Below, piece by piece: positions 1 through 10,429 of a stretch of DNA of 64,000 nucleotides. Where the stretch lies: positions 34,634 through 98,633 of the forward strand of contig MNCI01009664.1 of assembly GCA_015680685.1 (NCBI GenBank), read 5' to 3'. The notes under the pieces were generated by a model. That model had not been told where the DNA came from, searched no databases, and was given only the letters and a program-made list of their open reading frames with translations. Source of the stretch: Gnetum montanum (lineage: Eukaryota; Streptophyta; Gnetopsida; Gnetales; Gnetaceae). Both the position numbers and the translations under genes were made by a program. The stretch's first letter is position 1. Each line of letters opens with the position of its first letter.

Positions 1-1545
1 TTTCAAGTATCCAGGATTACTAGTAGTCATGTTTGAGGTTTAGGCTTGCAATTGTCCATGTTTTATGGTTATTTGAGCTTTGGCATGGTTATACTCCCAC
101 TAGCCATGCTGGCTAGTGTTTCTCTAGCATGGGTTAGGGGATATGATGGGTTTTTATGGTTGAAATAAGGCTAAATTACCATCAATTTAAGGTCTTGGGG
201 TCTTGGTCTCTACTGGGCTAAGTTTTAGGCTTTTTGATGTGTTGAATTACTGCCAAAACAAGTAAAAAACATTAACCATGCTAGAGCCACACTGGCCAAT
301 GTGGCTCTAGCCTTCCGAGCGTGGCTACATTGGAGTACTGACTTCTAGTGATTTTTGGCACTGAATAGACTAAGCATTCAAGCTCGTGGGATTATTGGTA
401 TCAATAGCTAGGATTTTGCCTTAAAATCAACAAGTTTGAAGGTTTTTAAATATTTTTCATGGTCAACCCCCTCTAGGCCATGCTAGCAAACATGGCCCCA
501 GTGTGGATGGAAGGGGATGATGGCTTTTTGCCACTTTTAGCTCATGTTCTTGGGCTTGATGGCTCTTGGAGGCTTTGGCAAGGTTCTAGGGTTGAAGTAG
601 TGTAATTTGAGGTTAATTTGATGCATTTTTAAGCTTCCCATGATGTTTCTTTATGGTACCCACACTGGACCCATGCTGGCTAGTGTGGATGAAGCCTTCC
701 TTACTGTGGATAGATGGTGTTTGGCCAATTTTGACTAGTTCGCTTCTTAATTGGTGATAGCTAGAGACCTTGGGAAGGTTTTAAGGTCATAGGGATGAGA
801 TTTTAGCTATTTTTAGTGTATTAATGGGTTTTCATAAGTTATCCCCAGGGTATCCACTTTGGACCCACATTGGCCAACGTGGATGAGGGGTTCCTTAGCA
901 TGGGGAAGATGTTTGACATGAATTTTAACTTGTATTTTGTCAATTTTTGGCTACTAGGGATTCTAGGATGGTGTTAAGGTCATGATGTGTTGACTAGGAG
1001 GTTAATTTGGGTATTTTAGGATCTCACCCCATTCAACCATGTTGAGGCCACACTAGCTAGCATGGATGGAATATCCCTCATCATGGCTCTACTAAATTTC
1101 ATGATTTTTAACACTTTTGATTAGGTTTCAGAGCTACTGAAGGCTTCCATAGAGGCTTTTAGGCTAAGTTTGAACATTTTAGGGTTGAACTATGGCTTGG
1201 TTGATTTTTGTAAATGTCATCATCCTTTGAGCAATGTTGGCTAGCATGGATGGACCCTTGCTTAGCATTACTACCCAAAGTGGAGGGTGTCATGAAGGGT
1301 TTTGGCCTCTTTTAGGGATCGGTGTCTATTAGTATTAACATCCAGCTACTAAATTTGGTAGGGGATGCTTGGTTTTTCTTGTTTTGGACATGGGATGCTT
1401 GAACCCATGTTGGATCTACACTAAGTAGCATGGGTGAGGGGGGCTTCAAGTTAAAAAATAATTTCATGGGCTTCAAGGGGGCTAAACCCTAGCATAGATG
1501 GGTTTTTAGGCCTTAAAACCCCATTGCTTGGGAGATTCCTATTGG
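1..1545. repeat. Degenerate tandem array, unit about 185 bp
   Basis: A phrase of the type CATGCTGGCTAGTGTGGATG recurs in diverged form near 85, 275, 461, 661, 848, 1021, 1218 and 1391, so successive spacings are about 173 to 200 bp. Between the phrases other words also recur, such as a stretch near GGTTCTAGGGTTGAAG and one near GAGGTTAATTTG. This supports seven or eight old monomers of a satellite-like array. No reading frame of interest is present. The array continues off the left edge. It may be a decayed satellite or a tandem region that belonged to the adjacent Tat-like element; the sequence does not decide between them. Confidence 0.7.
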
Positions 1546-1552
1546 GGCCCAT

Positions 1553-3298
1553 CCAAATTTAAATTTTGATTTTGAGGTGGTCATGCACTTTGACAGAGCT
1601 TCGAAAACCCATGGAGCTAGTGTCACTACCATTATAACATTTCCATCTAGTGAAATTCAATCCTTTGCTTATGGTTTCGAGGTCCCATGTACCAACAATG
1701 TAGTAGAGTATGAGGTATTGATCAAGGAAATGATGGTAACTCATAACCTAGGAATCAAATACTTAATGATCAAAGATGATAACTTGTGGTTAACCAAATA
1801 ACCAAGGTTTATGCATGTAAAGCTCAACATTTACAACCTTACTGTAACCTAGGAAAGAAGCTAATGCAACAATTTATAAACATTGATATCAAGCATGTAC
1901 CCTAAAATTAGAACACCATAACCAATGACATTGTGACACTACCCATTAGTGTGATGCCAGATGTATTTAGAAAATTACCCTCCTTAACTATGAACTAAGC
2001 TATTTCCATAATGCAAGATACTGAGGACAACTCCATAGCCATAGTTCATACTGCTCCTGCAAAGTAGTGGTATGACGATATCAAGTTTTATCGTATGAAT
2101 GGTGAAAATTCACAAGGCTTGATTTCTACTCAAAAGGATGTTGTACAAAAAAGATCAAATAACACATTATGCCAACAGTCCTATGATAGCATATTGTTAG
2201 TATGCTTAGGCAAAGCCAAATCCCACATAGTCCTAGAGCAAGTTCATGAGGATGTATGTGTAGGACATATAGCACCTAGATCCATGGCTACAAAGATCAT
2301 ACAATTAGGCTATTATTAGCCCTATATCGAAAGTGATTACCTATAAGAGATCAAGACTTATGACACTTGCCAATAGCATAGCAACCTTATACATGTACCA
2401 TTGACTAAGTTACATACCACTTAGATAACTTAGCCACTTCAATGATGGGGGTTAGATGTCATTAGACCTATAACATCCAAGTCTTCTATAGGACATAGTT
2501 TTATCATCACTATAACTAAAAACTTCACAAAGTGGGTTGAAGCTATTCTGCTAAGGAAAACAACAATTCAACAAATTTGTAGATTATACTGGATAACATA
2601 GTAGCCCATTTCGATATATCTATGACCATAGTCATAAGCAATGGACCACAATTTAGTAGCCAAGAAACAAAAAAAAATTGTCATAACCTAGGCATTAAGC
2701 ATTCCTTCTCATCACCATATTAATCTAAAGCCAATGAGTAAGCCGAAGCAAGCAATAAGACCATCATAAATTTGCTCAAGAAGATGCTGAATAATACCAA
2801 ACACAAGTGGCACAAGAAACTTATCCATGCACTTTGTGCCTACCAAAAAACAACTAATGTAACCTCATATAACCTTGTTATTGGTTTTGAAGCTATTTTT
2901 CCTCTTGAATTATAGATGCCATGGCTTTGAGTAGTCCTCTTAGACTTCATCAATGATGAACACAATAAGGAGCTACACACCATGGATCTAGACTTAGTGG
3001 AAGAGAAATAGGTTGAACACTTACTCACATCGAGCAATACCAAGAGAGGTAGAAATGACAACATCACCATGACCTTACAAAGTGCAAGATCAAGGAAGGA
3101 GACTTGGTCCTCAAAGCTATTCATGAACATGCAGATAAATTGTTAGCCAACTAGGAAGGGCCTTCTTTGTCACCAAGACCTACGACAATAGAGCCTTTAG
3201 GATAGCAGACATGGATGGGAACAAGTTGGCTAGTTTGGTCAATCATTCCTACTTGAAGACTTAGTACATGTAGCCTGTGAGAACCAACAATTGGCATC
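1553..3298 (+). pseudogene. Tat-like Ty3/gypsy pol fragment (second RNase H and integrase)
   Basis: The first part (about 1556-1990) encodes an RNase H of the kind found as an extra domain in Tat/Ogre elements: MHFDRAS near the start, then CTNNVVEYEVLIKEM and LGIKYLMIKDD. The second part (about 2100-3260) is integrase: a zinc-binding region (HEDVCVGH, later CDTCQQH), the core with GLDV holding the first Asp, SNGPQF where the second Asp is lost, and AEASNK holding the Glu. The C-terminal part reads like GDLVLKAIHEHADKL. Several stops and frameshifts make it non-functional. It is truncated on the left next to the 185-bp array, and element A is inserted right after it. Reverse transcriptase and gag are absent. 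Confidence 0.75.
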
Positions 3299-3303
3299 AA
3301 TAA

Positions 3304-4123
3304 TGATGAACTGCGATATCATGTCCGCGATATCACGTCCATGATATCGGATCCAACCATGCGATGTCGGATACCTGATATCGAGGCCTGTCTCCACGCC
3401 TATAAATAAGAGGTGGCACCCTTGGTTTTCACATTAAATAGTTAGTCCCTTAGCCAAAATCTTGTCATTTTCCCTCTAGAGTTAGAATTATTTCTGCGTG
3501 CCCACAGTAGGAGTCATAGAGTGAATGGATCTTTATTCAAGCATTGTGTACTTGAGCACACTTTCTGTACTGTAATAAAGACAAACTTTATGATAAACCT
3601 TGCAGCATTTAGAATAGATTAATTAGCATTAATTATTATTTAATGCTTTCCTAGTTGATTAATGATTTCTCTCAACATACAACTCTCTTAGTTAAATACA
3701 CTCAGTACGACTGCTTCAAGCATGCGTGTAGTGCTTGGTACCCCAGTGACGATTAGCATTTGGGAATCCCAATAGTGTTGCATTGGTTTAGGATGTGTAC
3801 AGCAAGTGGGAACAAATACTGGTGTTAGGAGTAATTAGGACTTAGTTAATGAGTAGTTAAATTTGATTAGTTACTTAGTTATCTCTCTCCCCCTCCTTAC
3901 TAGCACAGCATATAAAACACATAAAAGCCATAAAAATCATATGCCTCAAGCTTACTTAACCATACAACCATGACATACAAGTAAGTTTGGGAAGACAACG
4001 ATTAACCAACCTGTTATTGTTCCACAAAGGCGCGTAGACACTTAGTCCTTGGAATTCAACTAGATCGTGAATGAAATGCTCGTATTCGTATGGTTGAGCA
4101 TAGGGGAACCTTGTTGCTCATCA
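3304..4123 (+). repeat. Element A 5' LTR (820 bp)
   Basis: Starts TGATGAACTG and ends GCTCATCA, directly followed by the primer-binding site. It aligns throughout with 12311-13062; that copy lacks roughly 68 bp around the stretch that here lies near 3700-3770. A TATA box is at 3401-3408, and AATAAA at 3574-3579 is a plausible R-region polyadenylation signal. Confidence 0.92.
3315..3408 (+). promoter_or_regulatory. Element A U3: phased GATATC lattice and TATA box
   Basis: GATATC-type hexamers start at 3315, 3329, 3343, 3363 (GATGTC) and 3377. The steps are 14, 14, 20 and 14 bp. TATAAATA follows at 3401-3408, 25 bp from the last hexamer centre to centre. The 3' LTR keeps the same positions (12322, 12336, 12350, 12370, 12384), although several hexamers have decayed and the TATA has become TATACATA at 12408. 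The sequence shows the spacing; a role as phased transcription-factor sites is inferred. Confidence 0.75.
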
Positions 4124-4142
4124 TTTACGCCATTGCCAGGGA
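4124..4142 (+). other. Primer-binding site, tRNA-Asp type
   Basis: TTTACGCCATTGCCAGGGA lies directly after the LTR. Athila elements are primed by tRNA-Asp, whose 3' end complement is close to TGGCGCCGTTGCCGGGGA. The match is clear with a few transitions. Confidence 0.75.
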
Positions 4143-4255
4143 CTTAGTTGTTTGTGCGCTAAGTAGAACTTAGGAAATCATTCACATCATTGGAACAAAC
4201 CCTTAGGGTTGGTTAAGGAAAAGATAATAGTACATTGCACATTGAACAAGACAAG

Positions 4256-6634
4256 ATGTCTTCTTCTTCTCAAAAAATCACTTCACCACCTAGGACTAAC
4301 ACAAGAAGCAATCGGTGGCAAGATACACATGACATTGATCTTCCAATCCCTCAACAGTTTTATGTGGTATATATTCATCCCGATGAATATGTACCTGACT
4401 TCACCTTTATTCTCCATCAAGACAAACAATTGCGTTGGCGTGACTTGGAAGGTAACATAGTATTACCTCTCGACCGTTCAGTCCCACCTATGCTTCTTTG
4501 TGCTCTCACACGAATAGGCATGCAACACTTACATGTAGAATACATTGCGCAGGACTATGTTTCAAGAGACTATCATCCCAAAAAGGTGCAATGTCAAAGG
4601 GATTTGCAACAGGAGAGACACCATAAGTCTTTGAAGGAAAATTGATCCAAGGATGCCCCCCATATTTTAAGCGAAATTGAGGGTGATGAACCTACCTCAA
4701 GTACTCTCCCACATAACGATGTTCCTCCCCTTGACTTTGGCCAAGGGATTGTGTATCAGAATCTTCATTCTACTATTCATAACCTAGGTGCTGATACCAA
4801 TGGACACAAAGTATCCAAAAAAGAAACAAGGACATATGACAAAGGTAGGCATTCTGATCGCAATCGTAATTGAGGCAGAGACCATCAAAGAGAAGGTAGT
4901 AGAAACCATCATGGTGCCAGTTCTCCTTGTTCTTCACCTTCATCATCTCCTTCACCCTCTCCTTTAGTGTCCAGATGCAACCATAGAGAAACAAATCATG
5001 AGGATAAGGGCAAGAAAAGTGGAATTCACAGATGAAATAGCCAAGACAAAGGATGAGGGCACTCTAGGGAATCATGAAATAGAAGAAGGGAGAGTAGGGA
5101 ATAGCATAGGCACCATAGACATCACGAACGAGACGATCATGATGAACCCCTACTCACTACTTGAAGCATGCTAGACATAACTAAGGTTGTGAGAGTTACA
5201 ACAAGGCACCAAAAAGATAGTAGGATCAGAAGGTTAGATATGAATAACATCCCACGATTTGAAGGTGGATATAACGCTGATCCTCAAAATCACTTACAAG
5301 CATTTCATGATGTGTGTGCCTTGTAAAACATAGAAAACAAGTTGCAAAAACTTAAGTTGTTCCCATGGACACTAATAAAAGAAGCTGAAACCTGGTACCG
5401 GTCCTTAGAATTGGAATCCATTCATAGATGGAGTACTATGTTAGAATTGTTCAACGATAAGTACCAAATGTACTCCTGGGTGTCTAACCTACGAAATCAA
5501 ATCCAAGGGTGGAAACAATGAAGTCATGAACCCTTGGATGCTATCATGGGCTACTATTATGCACTATTACATCATTGTCTTGGCCATGGTTATTCGTAGC
5601 GAGATCAACTATGCCATCTCATAGATGGGCTTAGGCATGAAACGAGAAAAACCCTTGGAACTTATGCCCAAGGAAGGTTATCCAAGCTTAGGTCACATCA
5701 AATTCAGAGACTACTAGAGTAAGTTGCTAAGGAAGAAAGTGAGCTACAAAAGAGAGAGTGTGTGGAAGAATATAACCGAGTTCCTTCCCTCTGGAAGAAG
5801 GGAGTAAGATTTTGTGAGGACGAGGAAGAGTCACCACTCGAAAAGATGGTGAATAGGAAAACCTTGTCTATCCAAAAGCTAATATCAGAAGTATCAGCAA
5901 AGGTAGACCAAATGTGGGACTCCCTAGATAGTAGGTTTCAAATTATTCTCAAAGTAGTAGAAGAGTCTAGAGAGCGAGGTAGTGATCATAACAAAAGAAA
6001 AAAGAGAGAAGCGAAAAATGCACGTAATAAGGGTAAGGGTAAAGTTGCTATATTGAAGAGGTTGTGGACTCAGATACAAACAATGATAGTGGATGTGAGA
6101 TATGTCAATACAACCATCCTAAGGGATGTTGCCCTATGATCTCACATCTGCGGAAGTCTGGGATGTATGCACTTAATCCACAATTAAACAAACAGCAAAT
6201 ATCCTGATGGTTACCTTATCCCCAAGGTAACCCAAGGCAGTTCCACCAACCTTTAATATATTATTAAAGTGGAACTCCACCACAACCAATTGAGAAACAT
6301 CAACAGTGGCAACACCCACAATCACGGGGAATGCCACCACCAAGGCAACAATATCCTTACCAGCAACCTAACCCATATGGATATTATGTGCAACATCCAA
6401 TCTCTCCACGTGACTCTGTTGGTCACATTACCCCTCAACATCACTACCAAGCCTGTGAGTACTATAGGACTCCCTCTCCTAGGGGTGATATTCCACAAGT
6501 GTACCATCCTTCAAATCCGNGGATTTGAAGGATGGTACACTTGTGGAATATCACCCCTAGGAGAGGGAGTCCTATAGTACTCACAGGCTTGGTAGTGATG
6601 TTGAGGGGTAATGTGACCAACAGAGTCACGTGGA
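4256..6634 (+). pseudogene. gag: gag of element A
   Basis: Encodes the capsid/nucleocapsid precursor. I choose the ATG at 4256 (MSSSSQK) because elements B, C, D and E start their gag at the same aligned place with M-(A/S)-S. The N-terminal part holds FILHQDKQLRWRDLEGN, shared by C and E. The central capsid-like part near 5240-5520 reads NNIPRFEGGYN, then LQAFHDV, ETWYRSLELESIHRW and LFNDKYQMYS, matching retrotransposon gag helices. Near 6095-6140 is a CCHC-like knuckle (CEICQYNHPKGC, spacing C-x2-C-x3-H-x3-C) followed by a proline/glutamine-rich tail. Several in-frame stops, a frameshift near 6050 and an assembly break near 6520 interrupt it. Confidence 0.85.
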
Positions 6635-6635
6635 N
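6405..6635. other. Probable assembly artefact: inverted duplicate between two single Ns
   Basis: Bases 6521-6634 are the exact reverse complement of 6405-6518, bounded by single Ns at 6520 and 6635. The surrounding gag reading runs in from the left and protease resumes on the right, so this looks like a small misplaced contig and not a biological palindrome. Confidence 0.85.
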
Positions 6636-6640
6636 AGTCT

Positions 6641-7207
6641 TTGGATGCCTCCATATCAAATAAATCTTTAGAGCCCCCTTCGACCCTAACACTGCATTCA
6701 ACGCATACGGTCATGTTAACACATGCCATTACTAATTGGATCAAAGCTAGCCACCTTCCCAGGAAATTCTCTGATCCTAGGAGTCCCTTGATATATCTAC
6801 AAATCACTGGGAATGAGCCATGCAAGGCTCTTTCAGATTCAGGTTCCAGTGTCAACCTAATATCCCAAGAAATGTACAAGGCCTGGAACCTACCTCCATT
6901 AAAAAAGAGCAACATCTATTTAGAGTTGGCTAACCAGTCCATCACTGTTCCCTTGGGATTAGTGGAGGACATTGTTACCACTGTTTATGGATGGCCGTAT
7001 CCAACTAACTTCCTAGTGATTCAAGTGAACAATAGTAAGGGAGACTTCCCAATCATAATGAGAAGGGCATGGCTAAGAACTATTGATGCATGCCTAGGAA
7101 TCTACGATCTTTCCCTAGAAATATCTAAGAAAAATACTTTTGGAAAGATCGAGAAGAAGAAAGTTTCATGCATCGCATACAGTGACACATGGTGTAATTG
7201 TATGTAG
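6641..7207 (+). pseudogene. pro: Aspartic protease domain of element A pol
   Basis: Retropepsin-like protease that would process the polyprotein. The active site reads CKALSDSGSSVNLISQEMY (D-S-G; elements B, C and D have D-L-G). It is followed by LELANQSITVPLGLVEDIV and WPYPTNFLVI, typical Athila protease segments. The late GRAW box has become RRAW (around 7060), losing the Gly. The frame is open for about 188 codons and ends at a stop at 7205-7207, beyond which a linker to reverse transcriptase is heavily decayed. The ATG at 6641 lies inside the polyprotein and is not a real start. Confidence 0.85.
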
Positions 7208-7357
7208 AGATCATGGGTTGTGCAAAGTTTAACATTTCTTGCATGCAATCAGTGTGCACAAATGATCAATATAAAAAGGTGCTTGTATGAAGTAGCCACA
7301 TGACAAGAAGACACCCAGTGGCTGACAGCTAATCAAGAAAGTAGCTCACTTATATGC

Positions 7358-8545
7358 ATGGAACTAACTGAGGGTTTGACTTACACTTACATAGATAGCA
7401 TAGATGCATTAGAGCAAGTCCACCACCAACTTTCAAGTCCTAACCTCGAAAACATCAACTGGGAAAAGTTGGAAATTCCTAAGAAATTTAAACAAGAGCC
7501 CCTAGAGCTAAAACCATTGCTCCCAGTATGGAATACACGTTCCTTAAGAATGGAAAACTGGTAATCATCAACGCAAAACTTGCTCCACAACAAAAAGAGA
7601 GTATGATAAAGGTAATAAACAAGTGGTTAAAAGCCTTTGCCTGGTCATCTCTAGAATTAACTAGAATAGATCCTAGGATATGCTAGCATAGGATTTACAT
7701 TGACTCCTCCATGAAGCCTCAAAAAAAACCATAGAAGCGATTGAACCCAAAGTTGAAGTAATTAGTAAAAAAAGAAATCGAGCAGCTTCTAAAGGTTGGG
7801 TTTATATACCCCATTGCTGATAGTGAATGGGTTAGTCTCTTAATAGTCATGCCTAAAAAGGTAGGCAAATGGAGGGTGTGCATAGATTTTAGGCTACTAA
7901 ACATGGCAACATTCAAGGATCATTTTCCATTACCATTTGTTAAGCAAGTCTTATACACAATCTCAAGGCATCGCTATTATAGTTTTCTGGATGGATATAG
8001 CGAATACAAGCAAATACAAATAGCCCTAGAAGATTAAGCCAAAACCACATTCACCAGTCCTTGGGGAACGTTTGCATACAAACAAATGTCGTTTGGCTTG
8101 TGCAATTCCCCTACAACATTTCAACGCTTAGTTCTAAGCATATTCCAACAACAAATAGGAAATGGTGTGGAAGTCTTTATAGATGACTTCTCCACTTATG
8201 GAGAAACCTTTGATCAAGCCTTGGACCAGTTAGAGCAAGTACTGAAAAGATGTGTAGAACCTAATTTAAGGCTCAACTAGCAAAAGAGCCATTTGATGGT
8301 CCAAGAAGGCATAGTACTTGGGCATAAAATCTCACGTACAGGGATAGAGGTAGACCCTAAGAAAATCAAATTCATCCAAGGAATTACCCATCAACCAAAA
8401 ACTATCAAAGACATTTGGTCATTCCTTGGACACACTGGCTACTATAGGAGATTCATAGAAAACTTTTCAAAGATTGTCAAATCATTGGTAGATCTATTAA
8501 AAAAGGATGTACCCTTCAAGTGGACCAGGAATGCAAACTAGCTTT
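7358..8545 (+). pseudogene. pol: Reverse transcriptase domain of element A pol
   Basis: RNA-dependent DNA polymerase. Visible blocks in order: LEQVHHQLSSPN at the N side, KVGKWRVCIDFRLLN, KDHFPLPFVKQVL, FLDGYSEYKQIQIA, FTSPWGTFAYKQMSFGLCNS, then the catalytic VEVFIDDFSTYG (the YxDD equivalent with both Asp kept), GIVLGHKISRTGIEVDPKK and SFLGHTGYYRRFIENFSK. This order and wording match Athila-type Ty3/gypsy. Stops at 8035-8037 and 8278-8280 and frameshifts near 7530 and 8539 break it. At 8035 element C has CAA, so that stop is one C-to-T change. Confidence 0.92.
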
Positions 8546-8974
8546 CCAAACTCTAAAATAGAAGCTAGTAGAAACACCCATTCTACAAGCTCCTGACTGG
8601 TCCAAACTGTTCCATGTCATGACTAACGCATCCAACTATGCCTTAGGAGTCGTACTTACACAATTAGATGACCAAAAATGTCCTTATTACATCCACTATG
8701 CAAGTAAAAGTATCGCTGGTGCACAACTTAACTACACTACTATAGAAAAAGAATTAATGGCTATAGTGTTTGCACTAGAAAAGTTTAGACACTATGTATT
8801 AGGATACAAAGTATTCATACACACAGATCATAGAGCAATCGGTTCCTCATGAATAAGCCAATGGTAAGCCCCCATATTATACGATGGCTTGTAATCCTAC
8901 AAGAGTTTGATTTAACAATGATCGATCGCAAAGGCATAAAGAATGTAGTTGCTGATTATTTATCTCAGTTGCAC
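8546..8974 (+). pseudogene. pol: RNase H domain of element A pol
   Basis: Follows reverse transcriptase after a one-base loss near 8539. It reads ETPILQAPDWSKLFHVM, then TNASNYALGVVLTQ, YYIHYASKSIAGAQLNY, TIEKELMAIVFALEKF and VFIHTDHRA, and ends with NVVADYLSQLH. The first catalytic Asp (DAS in relatives, DASNY in element C) is Asn here. Glu of EKEL and Asp of TDH remain. A frameshift near 8845 separates the last segment. Confidence 0.88.
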
Positions 8975-8977
8975 TAG

Positions 8978-10429
8978 GACAACAAAGAGGATGAGTATCC
9001 AATTTCTGATCATTTTCCTGATGAATTCCTCTTTGTTGGTGTAGTGAATAGCCAATCACCCATGGAGAAAAAATGGTATAGTAGCATTCTTACTTATCTC
9101 CTTACCCAACAAACACCACAAGAGCTAGACCTTAAGAAGAAACAACAGTTTCTTCATAGAGCCAAGTACTTTATGGAGATCAATGAATAACTTTACAAAG
9201 TATGTCTCGATGGCTTGGTTCGATGGTGTGTTCCTGATAGAGATCAACTGAGAGTTCTCCAAGATGCTCATGAGGGCCCTTGTGGGGGTCATTATGCTAG
9301 GAGACAAACGGCCATCAAGATCTTTCTTGTAGGGTATTATTGACCTACCTTGTTCTGGGACACCCATCAATTCATCCAATCTTTTGAGCACTGTCAATGT
9401 GATGGGGGAATGAATACTAGAATGGAGGATCTACAACAATGGATTCAACTATTAGAACCCTTCGATATTTGGGGAATTGATTTCATGTGGCCCATTACAC
9501 CAATGTCCAATGAAAAATCTTACATCATAGTTGTTGTAGACTACTTAACAAAATGGGCTAAAGCAGCTACCATTAAAGATTGCACATCATCTACAGCTAC
9601 ACAATTTGTTCAACAACAAGTCATCAACAGGTTTGGTGTGCCATGTGCACTTATTTCAGACAATGGTACACACTTCACACGTGCAAATTTTTAGAAGTTA
9701 ATGCAACGCTTAGGGGTTGAGCATAAATTGACTACAGCATACCACCCCCAAGTGAATGGTCAAGCCAAGGTCACCAATAGGATGATTACTAAGATACTGA
9801 CCAGAACCATTAGCAAGTATAGGTGAGACTGGAGCACCAAACTAAATGATGCTCTTTGGGCATACTACTCTACATGGAAAATCCCTATAGGCTACTCTCC
9901 CTACAAGTTAGTGTATGGAAAACTTCCAATGCTCCCTATCCAAACTGAGCTCCGTATACTAACCACGACATGTGACCTCAACCTTGATCTTGATCTGGCA
10001 CAAAAACAAAGGTTGATGACTCTTAACTTGCTAGATGAGAACTGACTAGCTACCTTGTCGTCTAATGAATTACATAAGGCATTTAATAAAAAATTTCATG
10101 ACCTAAAAATTAGGAAAGTTAAGTATCATCCAGGAGATAAGGTTCTCTACTGGAACCCCACACATGTGTCACAATGTACCAAATTTCAAACACTGTGGGA
10201 AGGACCTTACATTATCTACGCAACTTTTCCTTTAGGGGCCATGACCATATATAAACCTGAGAGTCCAGATAAGAGACTGTTAGTCAACATGCAACAAACA
10301 AAACCTTTCCATGAGTTTAGGATAGCCAGAACACATGCTACCTCTATAGGTGGGCAACCTTACTCATTATTTCAAATCTCCTCCTTCCAACTTAGTCATG
10401 TGGATATGGTCACCTCTGCTAACCATTGA
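8978..10429 (+). pseudogene. pol: Integrase domain of element A pol
   Basis: The N-terminal zinc region reads HEGPCGGHYARR and then SFEHCQCD, where the first Cys of the CxxC pair is Phe (element D keeps SSCEHCQC). The core keeps GIDFMWP and SDNGTHF, but the catalytic Glu is Lys in NGQAKVTNR (near 9767). The C-terminal part holds KVKYHPGDKVLYWNP and WEGPYIIYATF; no chromodomain is visible. Stops at 9341-9343 (TGA; C has TGG) and 10043-10045 (TGA; C has CGA) fit deamination. The frame ends at 10427-10429. Confidence 0.9.

Noticed and set aside
1577-1801. Possible small host gene with an open frame of 74 codons
   Set aside because: It is the decayed extra RNase H of a Tat-like element; motifs and the following integrase fit that family.
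3315-3382. CRISPR-like array from repeated GATATC words
   Set aside because: Spacing of 14 bp is far too short, the repeats are hexamers, and the context is a plant LTR promoter.
6405-6634. Perfect long inverted repeat that could be a hairpin or foldback element
   Set aside because: Bounded by single Ns and exactly duplicating adjacent gag sequence; an assembly artefact explains it better.
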